The notes: generated by a model from the letters alone, not told the origin. Positions 15,698-25,591 are shown, counted from the first letter of the stretch. The stretch is DNA of 64,000 nucleotides from Trinickia dinghuensis (GCF_003367175.1 NZ_QRGA01000006.1:1-64000), one strand, 5' to 3'. Made by a program: numbers and translations.

Positions 15698-17644
15698 ATG
15701 GATAAGAGAACGAAGTGGATTTCGGGCCGGGGCCCGCGGCGCTGCAAGACCGGCAGCGCGTTATTCGCAGCGCTTGTTGCTGCGGGTGTGATCAGCGCGC
15801 AGCCCGTCATCGCCAAAGAGGCGCCCAAAGCCGCCGCGGATCCGGCGGCCGCCACGGCGCCGCTGCGCGGCCCAAGCTGCACGGGCGAGGTTCGCGAAGG
15901 CGCGAACGTCGTCGTGCCGGTCGGCAAGTCGACACTCGTGCCGCTCGACGAACCGACACGTGCCCGCTCGATCGGCAATCCCGTGGTCGCCCAGGCGACG
16001 CTCGTATCGCCGCGCACGCTGTATATCGTCGGCATGTCCGTCGGTACGACCAACATGATCATCCAGGGCCGCAGCGGTACGTGCCAAATGATCGACGTCA
16101 TGGTCGGCATCGACGCAGAGGGACTGCAGCATACGCTGAACCAGTTGATGCCGAACGAACGCGGCATCCGCGTATCGAGCGCGGCAGGCAACCTGGTGCT
16201 CTCGGGGAATGTGTCCAGTGCGCCGGTCGCTCAGCAGGTAATGGAAATCGCGACGTCCTACGCCGCGGCCCAGCCCACGAAGCAATCGCAATCGAGCAGC
16301 TCGAACGCAGGCGGAGCCACTTCGAGCCAGCAGTTCTCGAGCTCGGGCGGGACGGCGGGCGTGCTCAACATGATGACGGTCGACTCGCCGCAACAGGTCA
16401 TGCTCGAGGTCAAGGTGGCCGAAGTCGCGAAGACGGCCATCAATCAGCTCGGTTCGTCGCTCAACCTTCAAGGCGGCTTCGGCAGCTGGACCGGCGCCTT
16501 GGTCAGCAGCTTGCTGACCGGCGCACAGACTGTCATCGCGGGCAGCAAAGCCAACCACCTGCCGTTCTCCGGGGCGATCGATGCACAAAAGACCGACGAG
16601 CTCACCAAGATTCTCGCCGAGCCCAACCTCGTGACGGTCAGCGGTCAGGAAGCGTCGTTCCTCGCCGGCGGCCGCGTGTTCATTCCGATTCCGCAAAGCA
16701 ACTCGGGCGGTGGCACCACGATTACGCTGCAGGAAGAGGAGTTCGGCGTGGGCCTCAAGTTCACACCGACGGTGCTGGCCAACGGCCGTATCAATCTGAA
16801 GGTAGCCCCGGAAGTCTCTGAGCTGTCCCCGACCGGCGTCGCGGTCAGCGCCGCGGGCACGAGTACGACGGCAATCCTCCCGCTCATCACGACACGCCGG
16901 GCAGCGACGACGGTGCAGATGAACGACGGCGAGTCGTTCGCAATCGGCGGCCTCATCGGCAACAACATCACCGGTACGTTGAAGGCGTTCCCGGGCTTGG
17001 GCGAAGTGCCCGTCATCGGCGCGTTGCTGCGGAGCACGAACTTCCAGCAGGATCGGACGGAACTCGTCTTCATCGTCACGCCCCACCTCGTCAAGCCGCT
17101 CGCGAACTCCAACGTTCCGTTGCCGACCGACAGCTTCACGCAACCGAGCGACGCGGACATCTACGCGACGGGCGACATGGAGGGTCGAGGCGCCAAGCGG
17201 CGCATGGCACCCGCTACCGCTCCGGGCGCATCCGTAGCACCGGCGAGCCCGTTGACGCCGTCACTTGCGGCGCCGGCGAACACCGCGACACCACCGAGCG
17301 TTCCGCCATCCAGCGCGAACACGCAACCGTCCGCGGCGGTGGCGCCCCGTGAAACCGAGTCGACATCGTCCACGCAGCCTCCGTCGCCGGCCGTGGTGCA
17401 GCCCGTGCCGAAGAACGATATCACTGCCGCCGCCCTACCCCGCTCGGAATCCGGCGGGCCGACCGCGCCTCAGGCATCGCAGCCGGCACCGGCGGCACAG
17501 TCTCCAAGCAAGGACGCGGCAGCAATCGAAGACGACGCGGCGCGCATCGCCCGCATCGAACGGACGGCGGCACGACTGGACGCAGCTCAGAAGCAGAGCG
17601 AGCTCGCGATGTCGAAGGAATCGAACGATTCGGCCAAACAGTAA
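15698..17644 (+). CDS. cpaC: Tad secretin CpaC/RcpA, with long disordered tail
   Basis: A 648-residue outer-membrane secretin. A signal peptide spans residues 1 to about 39 (ends QPVIA). Next comes an RcpA-type N-domain (STLVPLDEPTRARSIGNPVVAQ) and a BON-like region. The secretin core contains QVMLEVKVAEVAKTAINQLG, LAEPNLVTVSGQEASFLAGG, VGLKFTPTVL and TELVFIVTPHLVKPL. After about residue 500 there is an unusual Pro/Ala/Ser-rich tail of some 100 residues, then a charged helix up to the C-terminus. Most CpaC proteins are nearer 500 residues. The tail could anchor to peptidoglycan or a partner; this is inference. Confidence 0.88.
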   Translation: MDKRTKWISGRGPRRCKTGSALFAALVAAGVISAQPVIAKEAPKAAADPAAATAPLRGPSCTGEVREGANVVVPVGKSTLVPLDEPTRARSIGNPVVAQATLVSPRTLYIVGMSVGTTNMIIQGRSGTCQMIDVMVGIDAEGLQHTLNQLMPNERGIRVSSAAGNLVLSGNVSSAPVAQQVMEIATSYAAAQPTKQSQSSSSNAGGATSSQQFSSSGGTAGVLNMMTVDSPQQVMLEVKVAEVAKTAINQLGSSLNLQGGFGSWTGALVSSLLTGAQTVIAGSKANHLPFSGAIDAQKTDELTKILAEPNLVTVSGQEASFLAGGRVFIPIPQSNSGGGTTITLQEEEFGVGLKFTPTVLANGRINLKVAPEVSELSPTGVAVSAAGTSTTAILPLITTRRAATTVQMNDGESFAIGGLIGNNITGTLKAFPGLGEVPVIGALLRSTNFQQDRTELVFIVTPHLVKPLANSNVPLPTDSFTQPSDADIYATGDMEGRGAKRRMAPATAPGASVAPASPLTPSLAAPANTATPPSVPPSSANTQPSAAVAPRETESTSSTQPPSPAVVQPVPKNDITAAALPRSESGGPTAPQASQPAPAAQSPSKDAAAIEDDAARIARIERTAARLDAAQKQSELAMSKESNDSAKQ

Positions 17645-17665
17645 CGCCTGGCCAAGGGGAATCTC

Positions 17666-17986
17666 ATGAAAGCTACTCATTATCTTTTCGCGCGCCGGGT
17701 CCTAGTTATCGTCGCGGCCCCGGCCTGCGTGACGCTCGGCGGTTGCATGTCGAGTTCGCCGATCTGGGACGCGCACTTCGGCGAAGCGGTCCGGACCGTG
17801 ACGCAGGCGCAAGTCATCGATCCGGATGCGGGGGAGCACAACCCGTCGAAGCCCGGCGTCGACGGCAAGGCCGCGAACTCGGCGATGGGTCAGTACCAGA
17901 AGTCGTTCGAGGCGCCGCCGCAAACCTTCACGCCGCTTGTGCTCGGCGTCGGCAATGGCGGCGGCGGCGGTGGCTCGGGTCAGTGA
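17666..17986 (+). CDS. Small lipoprotein in the Tad locus
   Basis: A 106-residue protein with a lipoprotein signal: basic start, hydrophobic core and lipobox LGGC (Cys27). The mature part is polar and ends in a Gly-rich run (GNGGGGGGSGQ). It sits where other loci have a CpaD/RcpB lipoprotein, but it is about half that size and I see no CpaD motif. It may be an outer-membrane pilot for the secretin. AAGGGG precedes the ATG. Confidence 0.65.
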   Translation: MKATHYLFARRVLVIVAAPACVTLGGCMSSSPIWDAHFGEAVRTVTQAQVIDPDAGEHNPSKPGVDGKAANSAMGQYQKSFEAPPQTFTPLVLGVGNGGGGGGSGQ

Positions 17987-18016
17987 ACCGACGACATATC
18001 GAGAGGGGGAGTCATC

Positions 18017-19267
18017 ATGGGTCGCCAATGGCAATCAGGCATGCGTAGCAAGAGTCGACGCACTCAAGGCGGCGCCGTGGCGGTCATCGTCGCGCTGTCC
18101 CTTGCGGTGCTGATCGGGGTCGTCGGGCTCGCGCTCGATCTGGGCAAGCTCTACATCGTGAGAAGCGAATTGCAGAACAGCGCGGACGCCTGCGCGCTGG
18201 CCGCGGTTCGCGACCTCACGGGCGCCACGATCAACCTCTCGATATCGGAGGCGGCCGGCATCACGGCCGGCAACCTCAACCGCGTGTTCTTCCAGAGCAC
18301 CCCGGTACAGTTGTCGATCAATAGCAATGTAACGTTCAGCGATTCGCTGACCGACCCGTTCCTGCCGAAAAGCTCGGTCGCCAATGCTTCGGCGATGAAG
18401 TTCGTGAAGTGCACGACTTCACTTTCCAACATCGCCAACTGGTTCGTCCAGGTGCTCAATGTGCTGCCGGGCAACTCCGTTGCCAATGCTTCGGTATCGA
18501 CGATGGCCGTGGCGACGATCAACCCGGCTCAAACCACCTGTGCGATTCCTGTGTTCATCTGCGAAGACGGAACCCAAGTGAGTCCGCCGGTAACGGGCCT
18601 GAGCTACACGAAGGGCCAGTGGATCGCATCCAAGACCGGCTCGCCGCCCACTTACGGAGCGGGCAATTTCGGCTGGGCGGCTCTAGACGGAAGCAACAGT
18701 GCGTCTTCCATCAGGAACGAGCTGACCGGCAACTACTGCTCGCTGCCGGCCGTCGGTTCGAGCGTCGGCTCGCCGGGCAACAAGATTACGGATACCGGTG
18801 CATGGAACTCGCGCTTCGGTATTTACGCGAACCCCTATTCGCAATCGGCCGATACACCGGATTTCACCGGCTTCGCCTACAACAACACAACTTGGCCCGC
18901 GGGAAGCAACGCTTATAGCGATTTCGTGAGCAAGCGCGCGTCGTTCACGCCCTATCAGGGGGACGCGGCTGTAGGCATCACCACGAGCGGATCGTCTTCG
19001 GGCACGACCTATTCGGCAGGCGCCGATCGGCGGCTCGCGCTCGCGCCCGAAGTCGACTGCGGCCAACTGCTCTCCGGCCATAAGGCGAACATCGCTTGGT
19101 GGGACTGCGTCCTGATGCTCGATCCGATGGACAGCGGCGGCGGAGCCCCGTCAGTCCATCTCGAGTACGAAGGAAAGTCGACCGACGCGAGCGTGCCGTG
19201 TGCCACGGAGGGCATTCCCGGTGACGGGAATTCGGTCGGCCCGCTCGTTCCCGTGCTGGTTCAGTAA
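18017..19267 (+). CDS. TadG-like pilus protein
   Basis: A 416-residue protein with one N-terminal transmembrane helix after a short basic segment: GGAVAVIVALSLAVLIGVVGLALDLG. It continues with KLYIVRSELQNSADACALAAVRDL, the hallmark of TadG/Flp pilus-assembly proteins. The rest is periplasmic, Ser/Thr/Asn-rich, with scattered Cys. TadG-like proteins have a pseudopilin-type N-terminus and help pilus assembly or adhesion. It precedes two TadE-like genes in a tight run. Confidence 0.8.
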   Translation: MGRQWQSGMRSKSRRTQGGAVAVIVALSLAVLIGVVGLALDLGKLYIVRSELQNSADACALAAVRDLTGATINLSISEAAGITAGNLNRVFFQSTPVQLSINSNVTFSDSLTDPFLPKSSVANASAMKFVKCTTSLSNIANWFVQVLNVLPGNSVANASVSTMAVATINPAQTTCAIPVFICEDGTQVSPPVTGLSYTKGQWIASKTGSPPTYGAGNFGWAALDGSNSASSIRNELTGNYCSLPAVGSSVGSPGNKITDTGAWNSRFGIYANPYSQSADTPDFTGFAYNNTTWPAGSNAYSDFVSKRASFTPYQGDAAVGITTSGSSSGTTYSAGADRRLALAPEVDCGQLLSGHKANIAWWDCVLMLDPMDSGGGAPSVHLEYEGKSTDASVPCATEGIPGDGNSVGPLVPVLVQ

Positions 19268-19278
19268 GCGAGGCGACT

Positions 19279-19815
19279 ATGAAAAACCACCGCCCCACTC
19301 CCAAGCGCATGCAAGGTGCAGCGATGGTGGAATTCGCCATCGTCGTGGTGCCGCTCCTGCTGCTCGCCATGGGCGTGGCCGAATTCGGCCAAGCGATCTA
19401 CCAGTACGAAGCGCTCACCAAGGCGACGCGGGACGCGACGCGCTATCTGTCGTCGTACCTGTCGACGGATCCCGCCTACCCGATCGCCAGTGCCCAGTGC
19501 CTCGCGGTTTATGGCAGCACGACCTGCCCGGCCGGTTCCGCCACGCCGCTCGTCAACGGTTTGACGACCTCGATGGTCGTCGTCTGCGACTCCTCGCACA
19601 CCACCGGTTGTCAGGATGCATCCGACCCGCCCCAATTTTCGAACGTCCCGACGTACGACACGAACAACGGCGCGTCCAACGGGGCGCCGACCGGCAGCGT
19701 CAACCTCGTCGAGGTCAAGATAAAAGGCTTCCAGTACACGCCGATCGAGACGTTCTTCAATCTGCAAGGGCTCATCTTCGGCGACATCTTCACCGTGATG
19801 AGGCAAGCATCATGA
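19279..19815 (+). CDS. TadE-like pseudopilin 1
   Basis: A 178-residue minor pseudopilin. The TadE motif GAAMVEFAIVVVPLLLLAMGVAEFG begins near residue 13, with Gly at the cleavage point and Glu five residues into the mature form, followed by a helix ATRDATRYLSS. The Cys pair near the middle may form a disulfide. It is processed by CpaA and integrated into the base of the Flp pilus. Its stop overlaps the start of the next gene (ATGA). Confidence 0.85.
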   Translation: MKNHRPTPKRMQGAAMVEFAIVVVPLLLLAMGVAEFGQAIYQYEALTKATRDATRYLSSYLSTDPAYPIASAQCLAVYGSTTCPAGSATPLVNGLTTSMVVVCDSSHTTGCQDASDPPQFSNVPTYDTNNGASNGAPTGSVNLVEVKIKGFQYTPIETFFNLQGLIFGDIFTVMRQAS

Positions 19816-20276
19816 AGCCGCACTCGCAACCTTTCTTCCCCCAGCGGCGCAAACAGCGCGGTGCGGCCGTCGTGGAGTTTTCGATCGTTGTCGCACTGTT
19901 CTGCACGTTGCTGATCGGTATTCTCGACTTCGGCCGCGTGCTGTACTACTGGAATACCGCGAGCGAAGCGGTGCGGCTCGGCGCACGCACCGCCGCCGTC
20001 TGCGATGCCGATGCAGCGGTCATCACATCCAGGATCACCGGGTTGCTGCCCTTGCTTACCTCGTCGAACGTGAATCTGACCTACACCCCGTCCGGCTGCG
20101 ACTCGGATCCCACGACGGCTCGCAACACGTGCACGTTCGTCACGGTCAGCGTCACCGGCGTCAGCGTGAAGATGATGATTCCGTTCCTTCCGGTCACCCT
20201 CACGATGCCTCCCCTCACCACCACGTTGCCCCGCGAAAGTCTCGCGACGTCAACGGGCGGCAACGTATGTCAATAA
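19812..20276 (+). CDS. TadE/TadF-like pseudopilin 2
   Basis: A 154-residue pseudopilin starting with the ATG at 19812, which overlaps the TGA of the previous gene by four bases. The motif RGAAVVEFSIVVALFCTLLIGILDFG gives Gly, then Glu at mature position 5, and a hydrophobic helix. SEAVRLGARTAAVC follows. Cys residues in the periplasmic part may pair. Role: minor subunit in Tad pilus assembly. Confidence 0.85.
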   Translation: MKPHSQPFFPQRRKQRGAAVVEFSIVVALFCTLLIGILDFGRVLYYWNTASEAVRLGARTAAVCDADAAVITSRITGLLPLLTSSNVNLTYTPSGCDSDPTTARNTCTFVTVSVTGVSVKMMIPFLPVTLTMPPLTTTLPRESLATSTGGNVCQ

Positions 20277-20301
20277 TTTCAATCGCTCGGGCAGAAACAT
20301 C

Positions 20302-21513
20302 ATGATCGATATCCTCAGCATCTCAAGCGACGCCTCACGCCTTGCTCAGATCGCTCGCCACATCGGCGAATGCGGCAGCTATCGGACGACGCGCATCGTT
20401 GGAACGCCGGCGCAGCTCGCCGAACGCGGCGACAGCCTGGAGTCGTTCGATGTGCTGATCGTCGATGCAATGACGCTGAACGATGCGCAATTGTCCGTCA
20501 TCGCGAATTTGTGCCAGCGGCAGGCGCGGCTAACCTGCATCCTGCTGACTCCGGATACGTCGCAGCAGACGCTGATCGAGGCGATGCGCGCGGGTGTGCG
20601 CGACATCCTCGCCTGGCCGCTCGAGAAGCATGCGCTGTGCGAGGCGCTGCACCGCGTCGAACAAAACCGCGTGCTGCAGGGCGGCCACGTGACGCGCGTC
20701 TTGTCCTTCATGTCGTGCAAAGGCGGCGTGGGCACCACGTTCATCGCCTGCAACGTCGCCCATGCACTGTCCGCGTTTCAGAAGAAGCGCGTGCTGCTCG
20801 TCGACCTCAATCAACTGTACGGCGACGCGTCGTTTCTGCTCACGAGCGAGACCGCCCCTTCGACGCTGCCGCAGGTGTGCGGAAACATCGAGCGCATGGA
20901 CTCCGCGTTTCTGGATGCCAGCCTCATTCACGTGAGCGACACGTTTCATCTGCTCGCCGGCGCGGGCGATCCGGTCAAGGCGGCCGAAGTCCAAAGCGAC
21001 CGACTCGAATGGATGCTCGGCGTCGCCGCGCCCCGATATGACTTCGTCATCTTCGACCTCGGTCAATCGATCAACCAGCTTTCGATCGTCGCACTCGATC
21101 GCAGCGACGAAATCCATGTCGTGTTGCAGCCCGGCATGCTGTATGCCCGGGCGGGACGGCGTCTCCAGGAAATTCTGACGTCGCTCGGCTATCCCTACGT
21201 AGGCCTGAGACTGTTGATCAACCGATATACGCGCCATGCGGAGCGCGAAAAGGCGGCGCTCGAGGAAGTCCTCAACATGTCGCCCCACCTCGTGGTGCCC
21301 GAGGACAACGAAGCCGTCACGGAGGCGGTGAACCATGGCCTGCCCGTGTTCGAGGTCAACCGCAAGAGCAGCGTATCGCGCTGTCTGCAGCGATTCGCGG
21401 AGGATCTCGCCAATGGGACGCCGGCACCTTCGCAAGGGCACAAGGACACCGAGCAACGGAGATCGGGTTTGTTCGGCCGCCTTGCGGCGCCCAAGCTCAA
21501 GACCTCCATGTAA
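20302..21513 (+). CDS. tadZ: TadZ/CpaE localisation ATPase
   Basis: A 403-residue protein with an atypical receiver domain (1 to about 120; [13 protein letters not shown]) and a MinD/ParA-like ATPase domain. The deviant Walker A reads CKGGVGTT (139-146): the signature Lys140 is present, but the second P-loop Lys is Thr145. Walker A' [10 protein letters not shown] follows. TadZ proteins place the Tad machinery at the cell pole and often have degenerate nucleotide sites. It lies directly upstream of tadA. The C-terminus is basic ([11 protein letters not shown]). Confidence 0.87.
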   Translation: MIDILSISSDASRLAQIARHIGECGSYRTTRIVGTPAQLAERGDSLESFDVLIVDAMTLNDAQLSVIANLCQRQARLTCILLTPDTSQQTLIEAMRAGVRDILAWPLEKHALCEALHRVEQNRVLQGGHVTRVLSFMSCKGGVGTTFIACNVAHALSAFQKKRVLLVDLNQLYGDASFLLTSETAPSTLPQVCGNIERMDSAFLDASLIHVSDTFHLLAGAGDPVKAAEVQSDRLEWMLGVAAPRYDFVIFDLGQSINQLSIVALDRSDEIHVVLQPGMLYARAGRRLQEILTSLGYPYVGLRLLINRYTRHAEREKAALEEVLNMSPHLVVPEDNEAVTEAVNHGLPVFEVNRKSSVSRCLQRFAEDLANGTPAPSQGHKDTEQRRSGLFGRLAAPKLKTSM

Positions 21514-21554
21514 CGGACACGGAAACAGCACAGAAACGGAACGGGGAGAACATC

Positions 21555-22922
21555 ATGTCGCTACGTGAGCAGATTTCCAGTCAATTCGTACAGCCGCTCA
21601 GCGAACGCAGCGCAGCGGGCGGCTCGCACAACGGCATGGCCCGCGCCGCATACCAGAAGCTCAAACGCGAGGTCCACCATCTGGTGCTCGAGCGCATCGA
21701 GCTCGAACGCATTTCGCGGCTTTCGCCCGAGGTCGTTCGCCAGGAACTCACCGCGCTCATCATGCGCATCCTCGAAGAGGAAAGAGCACCCGCCAACGAT
21801 CTCGAGCGTAAGCAACTCGTCGTCGACGTCTACGACGAAATGTTCGGCTTCGGCCCGCTGGAGGTGCTGCTGCGCGACCCGGGCATCTCCGACATTCTCG
21901 TCAACACCTATCAACAAACGTACGTCGAGCGCAAAGGGCGGCTCGAACTGACCGACGTCACGTTCTACGACGACGCGCACCTGATGAAAGTGATCGAGAA
22001 GATCGTGTCGCGGGTCGGGCGGCGCATCGACGAATCGAGCCCGATGGTCGATGCGCGGCTGCCGGACGGATCGCGCGTCAACGCGATCATCCCGCCCTCC
22101 GCCATCGACGGGCCGCTCGTATCGATCCGGCGCTTCGCCGTCAACCCGCTGCAGGTGTCGGACCTGGTCCAGCTGCAAACCCTGACCCCGCCCATGGCCG
22201 ATCTGCTCGACGCCCTGGCGAAGGCCAAGGTCAACATCCTCATATCGGGCGGCACCGGCAGCGGCAAGACGACGCTTCTGAATATCTTGTCGGGCTTCAT
22301 CCCGGCCGACGAGCGCATCATCACGATCGAGGACGCGGCGGAACTTCAGCTTCGCCAGCCGCACGTGGCTAGGCTCGAGACACGCCCGCCCAATATCGAG
22401 GGGCGCGGCGAGATCACGCAGCGCACGCTCGTGCGCAACGCTTTGCGGATGCGTCCGGACCGCATCATCTTGGGCGAAGTGCGCGGCGCCGAGGCGCTCG
22501 ACATGCTCGCCGCCATGAACACCGGCCACGAAGGCTCGCTCGCGACGATCCACGCGAATACCCCGCGCGATGCCCTCACGCGCCTCGAGAACATGATCAA
22601 CATGGCGGGCATGTCGCTTCCGCCGAAGACGATGCGCCAGCAAATCGCCTCGGCGATCCACGTCGTCATTCAGGCTACGCGGCTCACCGACGGCCGGCGC
22701 AAGATCGTCAGCATCCAGGAGCTGACCGGGATGGAAGGCGAAGTCATCAACATGCAAGAGATTTTTGCCTTCAAGCGCACCGGTGTCGATCAGAACGGCA
22801 ACGTGCGCGGCTATTTCGGCGCGACCGGTGTGCGGCCGAGGTTCGCGGAGCGGTTGCAGGCGTTTGGGATCAATATTCCCGACGAGCTCTACGACCCGGC
22901 GCGGCGATTCGAAACCGCGTAG
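21555..22922 (+). CDS. tadA: TadA/CpaF pilus assembly ATPase
   Basis: A 455-residue secretion ATPase of the GspE/VirB11 superfamily that powers Flp pilus extension and, in this family, retraction. Walker A is GGTGSGKT (232-239). Walker B is in [19 protein letters not shown], and the His box region in [18 protein letters not shown]. The N-terminal helical domain carries [16 protein letters not shown], and the Asp box region is [10 protein letters not shown]. Length and motif order are typical. It is followed by tadB after about 50 bases. Confidence 0.93.
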   Translation: MSLREQISSQFVQPLSERSAAGGSHNGMARAAYQKLKREVHHLVLERIELERISRLSPEVVRQELTALIMRILEEERAPANDLERKQLVVDVYDEMFGFGPLEVLLRDPGISDILVNTYQQTYVERKGRLELTDVTFYDDAHLMKVIEKIVSRVGRRIDESSPMVDARLPDGSRVNAIIPPSAIDGPLVSIRRFAVNPLQVSDLVQLQTLTPPMADLLDALAKAKVNILISGGTGSGKTTLLNILSGFIPADERIITIEDAAELQLRQPHVARLETRPPNIEGRGEITQRTLVRNALRMRPDRIILGEVRGAEALDMLAAMNTGHEGSLATIHANTPRDALTRLENMINMAGMSLPPKTMRQQIASAIHVVIQATRLTDGRRKIVSIQELTGMEGEVINMQEIFAFKRTGVDQNGNVRGYFGATGVRPRFAERLQAFGINIPDELYDPARRFETA

Positions 22923-22971
22923 CGCGACGGCCGGCCACGCCGTTCAACCCGCCGGAACCCAGGAGACCCAC

Positions 22972-23955
22972 ATGGATTCGATCTTCTACGCGTTTATCGT
23001 CTTGATGTTCGTAGCCGTCGTGCTAGCGTTCGAAGCCATCTATATCTGGTGGAACAGCCGTCATGGCGCTGCGGCGAAGCGCATCGACTCGCGTATCCGC
23101 GCGTTGTCCGCGGGCGGAAACGTGAACAAGGAGCGCTTGTCGATCCTGAAAGACAACATGCTGAAGGAGGCGACGCTCTTCGAAAAGCTGATGATGCAGT
23201 TGCCGCGCGCGAAGTCGCTCGACCTTCTGCTGCAGCAATCGGGGACCCACACGACCGTCGCGCGGCTGGGCTTCACGAGCCTGATCATGGGGCTCGGCGT
23301 GCTCGCGGTCACCGCCATCTTGCCCGTGCCTTTGCCGGTCGTCGTCGCCCCCGTAGCCGCGCTCATCGCAGGCGCCCTTCCCTACCTCAATGTCATGCGC
23401 AAGCGTAGCAAGCGACTGCACAAGCTCGAAAAGCAGTTGCCCGACGTTGCGGATACCATGAGCCGCGCCCTGCGCGCCGGACACTCGTTCGCCAGCGCCG
23501 TCGGCATGGTGAGCGCGGAATTCCCCGAGCCGATGGGCGGCGAATTCCGGATCACCTTCGACGAAATCAACTACGGTGTGCCGCTCAACGAGGCCTTGCT
23601 GAATCTCGCGAATCGGGTGCCGATTCGCGATCTGCGGTATTTCGTCATCGCCGTGCTGATTCAGCGCGAAACCGGCGGCAACCTCGCAGAGGTGCTCGAC
23701 GGCATCGGCTTCTTGATTCGCGAGCGGTTCAAGCTCTTCGACAAGGTGCGTGTGCTGGCGGCGGAAGGAAAATTGTCCGCATGGGTGCTTTCTCTGCTTC
23801 CGCTCGTGACCGGAGGGGCCGTTATGATCTTCAACCCGAAGTTCCTTCCGGTGCTTTGGGAGGATCCGCTCGGTCAAAAAATGCTCGGCGGCATGGTGGT
23901 CATCATGCTGATGGGCATCCTCTGGATGCGCAAGATTATCAAGATCCGCGTGTGA
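22972..23955 (+). CDS. tadB: TadB inner-membrane platform protein
   Basis: A 327-residue polytopic protein of the GspF/T2SS-F family. It has an N-terminal helix (FIVLMFVAVVLAFEAIYIWW), a pair of helices in the middle (about 105-150), a cytosolic domain with VADTMSRALRAGHSFASAVGMVSAEFPEP and QRETGGNLAEVLDGI, and a C-terminal helix pair. These are the classic F-domain signatures. AGGAG precedes the ATG at 22972. TadB pairs with TadC to form the platform on which TadA acts. Confidence 0.9.
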   Translation: MDSIFYAFIVLMFVAVVLAFEAIYIWWNSRHGAAAKRIDSRIRALSAGGNVNKERLSILKDNMLKEATLFEKLMMQLPRAKSLDLLLQQSGTHTTVARLGFTSLIMGLGVLAVTAILPVPLPVVVAPVAALIAGALPYLNVMRKRSKRLHKLEKQLPDVADTMSRALRAGHSFASAVGMVSAEFPEPMGGEFRITFDEINYGVPLNEALLNLANRVPIRDLRYFVIAVLIQRETGGNLAEVLDGIGFLIRERFKLFDKVRVLAAEGKLSAWVLSLLPLVTGGAVMIFNPKFLPVLWEDPLGQKMLGGMVVIMLMGILWMRKIIKIRV

Positions 23956-24004
23956 GCGCGTGAGTGCGTGAGCACTTGCCGCGACGCCGTTATATGGGGG
24001 TGTC

Positions 24005-24970
24005 ATGGAATCGCCCAATTCGATAAACATCGTTTTGCTGGTCGGCTTGTTCGTCATCGTGTTTGCCGGAGCGTGGGGCGCGATGATATTCTTCGCACCG
24101 CGCGACATGCGACGGCGCATCCAGCAGGCGGGGGGGCCGCAAGTTGGCGGGCCGTCGGAGCCCGAATCGGCGGGCTCGGCATGGCTCGAAAAGATTGCCG
24201 ATATTTCGCAGCCTATCGCGAAGCTATCGATTCCCAAGGAGAACTGGGAGAAGTCGGCATTGCGGCTGCAGCTGATGAATGCGGGCTGGCGATCGCCTCA
24301 CGCCGCCGCGGTCTATTTCGCGGCCAAAACCGCGCTGGCGCTTGCGCTGCCGCTCATCGCACTGCCGTGGCTTGCCACCAGCACCCTCTCGGCCAACCCG
24401 ACCGAGCTGGCGGGAATCTTGCTGCTGGCGGGCGCATTCGGCTACTACTTGCCGAACTTCGTGCTCAGGCGCACCGTGAACACGCGCAAGCGCGGGATTT
24501 TCGAGGATTTTCCGGATGCGATCGATCTGCTGACCGTCTGCGTCGAGGCTGGGCTGGGCCTCGATGCCGCCATGGTGAAGGTAGCCGACGAGATCAAGCT
24601 GCGCAGCCCGGTGGTGGCAAGCGAACTCCAACTGATGCTGCTCGAATTGCGCTCCGGCTTTTCCAAGGAACAGGCGCTGCGCAACCTCTCGTTGCGCACG
24701 GGCGTGGAGGATATCGAATCGTTCAGTACGATGCTCATCCAGGCGGAACGCTTCGGCACGAGCATGGGCGATTCGCTGCGGGTGCTTTCCGACACGCTGC
24801 GCACGCGACGCCAGATGCGCGCCGAGGAACAAGCGGCGAAGATTGCCTTGAAATTGCTGCTTCCGCTCTGCTTCTGCATCTTTCCCGCGATGTTCATCGT
24901 GTTGCTGGGGCCCGCGGTCATTCAGGTTTATCGGGTTCTCTTGCCGATCATGAACGGCAGCGGCATGTAA
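24005..24970 (+). CDS. tadC: TadC inner-membrane platform protein
   Basis: A 321-residue membrane protein, partner of TadB. An N-terminal helix (IVLLVGLFVIVFAGAWGAMIFF) is followed by a central pair of helices. The F-domain has FPDAIDLLTVCVEAGLGLDAAMVKVADEI and AERFGTSMGDSLRVLSDTLR, then LLLPLCFCIFPAMFIVLLGPAVIQV at the end. It ends the recognised Tad locus; no TadD tetratricopeptide gene follows. An imperfect GGGGC/GCCCC dyad after the stop might be the end of the transcript. Confidence 0.9.
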   Translation: MESPNSINIVLLVGLFVIVFAGAWGAMIFFAPRDMRRRIQQAGGPQVGGPSEPESAGSAWLEKIADISQPIAKLSIPKENWEKSALRLQLMNAGWRSPHAAAVYFAAKTALALALPLIALPWLATSTLSANPTELAGILLLAGAFGYYLPNFVLRRTVNTRKRGIFEDFPDAIDLLTVCVEAGLGLDAAMVKVADEIKLRSPVVASELQLMLLELRSGFSKEQALRNLSLRTGVEDIESFSTMLIQAERFGTSMGDSLRVLSDTLRTRRQMRAEEQAAKIALKLLLPLCFCIFPAMFIVLLGPAVIQVYRVLLPIMNGSGM

Positions 24971-25071
24971 TTTCTCGGATCAAAGGGGCCACGAAAAACC
25001 GCCCCTCCCCGAGGCAACGGCATCCATGGCATAGTCACGGCACATGCACATCGTATCGATGAGGAGATGCC

Positions 25072-25350
25072 GTGATCCGCAAGACCCTCAACGCTTCCCG
25101 GCTTCAAAGCGAAGTGAGCCGCCGCCTTCACCGGATCCACGAGATCGTCGAAGACGGCGTCAAAATCGCCGTGCCGCGGCCGCAAAAGCAAGAACCCGAC
25201 GCGAGCGGGTGCAATTGGACGATGAAGCACTTCGGCAACGCGAAGGGGTTCGAGCGATTCGTCGACGAAGTGCTGACCGCCGCTCGGGCGGAATACAACT
25301 TGTCCGATACGGACGACTCGAAGGACATCCGCAGCTTGTTCGGCGAATAG
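25072..25350 (+). CDS. Small hypothetical protein (92 aa)
   Basis: A 92-residue soluble protein starting with GTG at 25072, with GAGGAG upstream. The sequence begins MIRKTLNASRLQSEVSRRLHRIHEIVEDG and ends with an acidic stretch DTDDSKDIRSLFGE. It looks globular and alpha-helical, with a conserved-looking centre (GCNWTMKHFGNAKGFERFVDEVLTAA, about 45-70). I do not recognise a family. It stands alone about 100 bases after tadC. Confidence 0.6.
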   Translation: MIRKTLNASRLQSEVSRRLHRIHEIVEDGVKIAVPRPQKQEPDASGCNWTMKHFGNAKGFERFVDEVLTAARAEYNLSDTDDSKDIRSLFGE

Positions 25351-25414
25351 CACGAATCATCTGGGCCGAATCCGCTCGGATCGTTTGAATCGCTCTGATC
25401 GCGTCAAGCGCGCG

Positions 25415-25591
25415 CCATCGTACGGTCACCTCGACTTGCTGGCGGCCATTGCGATAAAGACGGCCGCTCGGCGAGGTAACCGTCACGTGAAGCAGGGCGA
25501 GCGTGTCTGCGCCAGCCGGATATTCATCGAGGTCCTCCCTGATGCCTGTCGCCTTATCCTTATTGTCGGTCCCGCGGCCATACCACCGCAC
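25415..25591 (-). pseudogene. Possible gene remnant on the minus strand
   Basis: Read on the minus strand from a GTG at 25591, the first 60 or so codons give a protein-like stretch (DKATGIREDLDEYP, then LALLHVTVTSPSGRLYRNGRQQ) with plausible codon use. The frame then runs antisense into the hypothetical gene at 25072-25350 and loses its protein character. This may be the 5' part of a lost gene. The evidence is composition only, so certainty is low. Confidence 0.3.

Noticed and set aside
24984-25006. GGGGC/GCCCC dyad after tadC as a terminator
   Set aside because: Stem is short, the loop long, and no T-run follows. Kept only as a remark.
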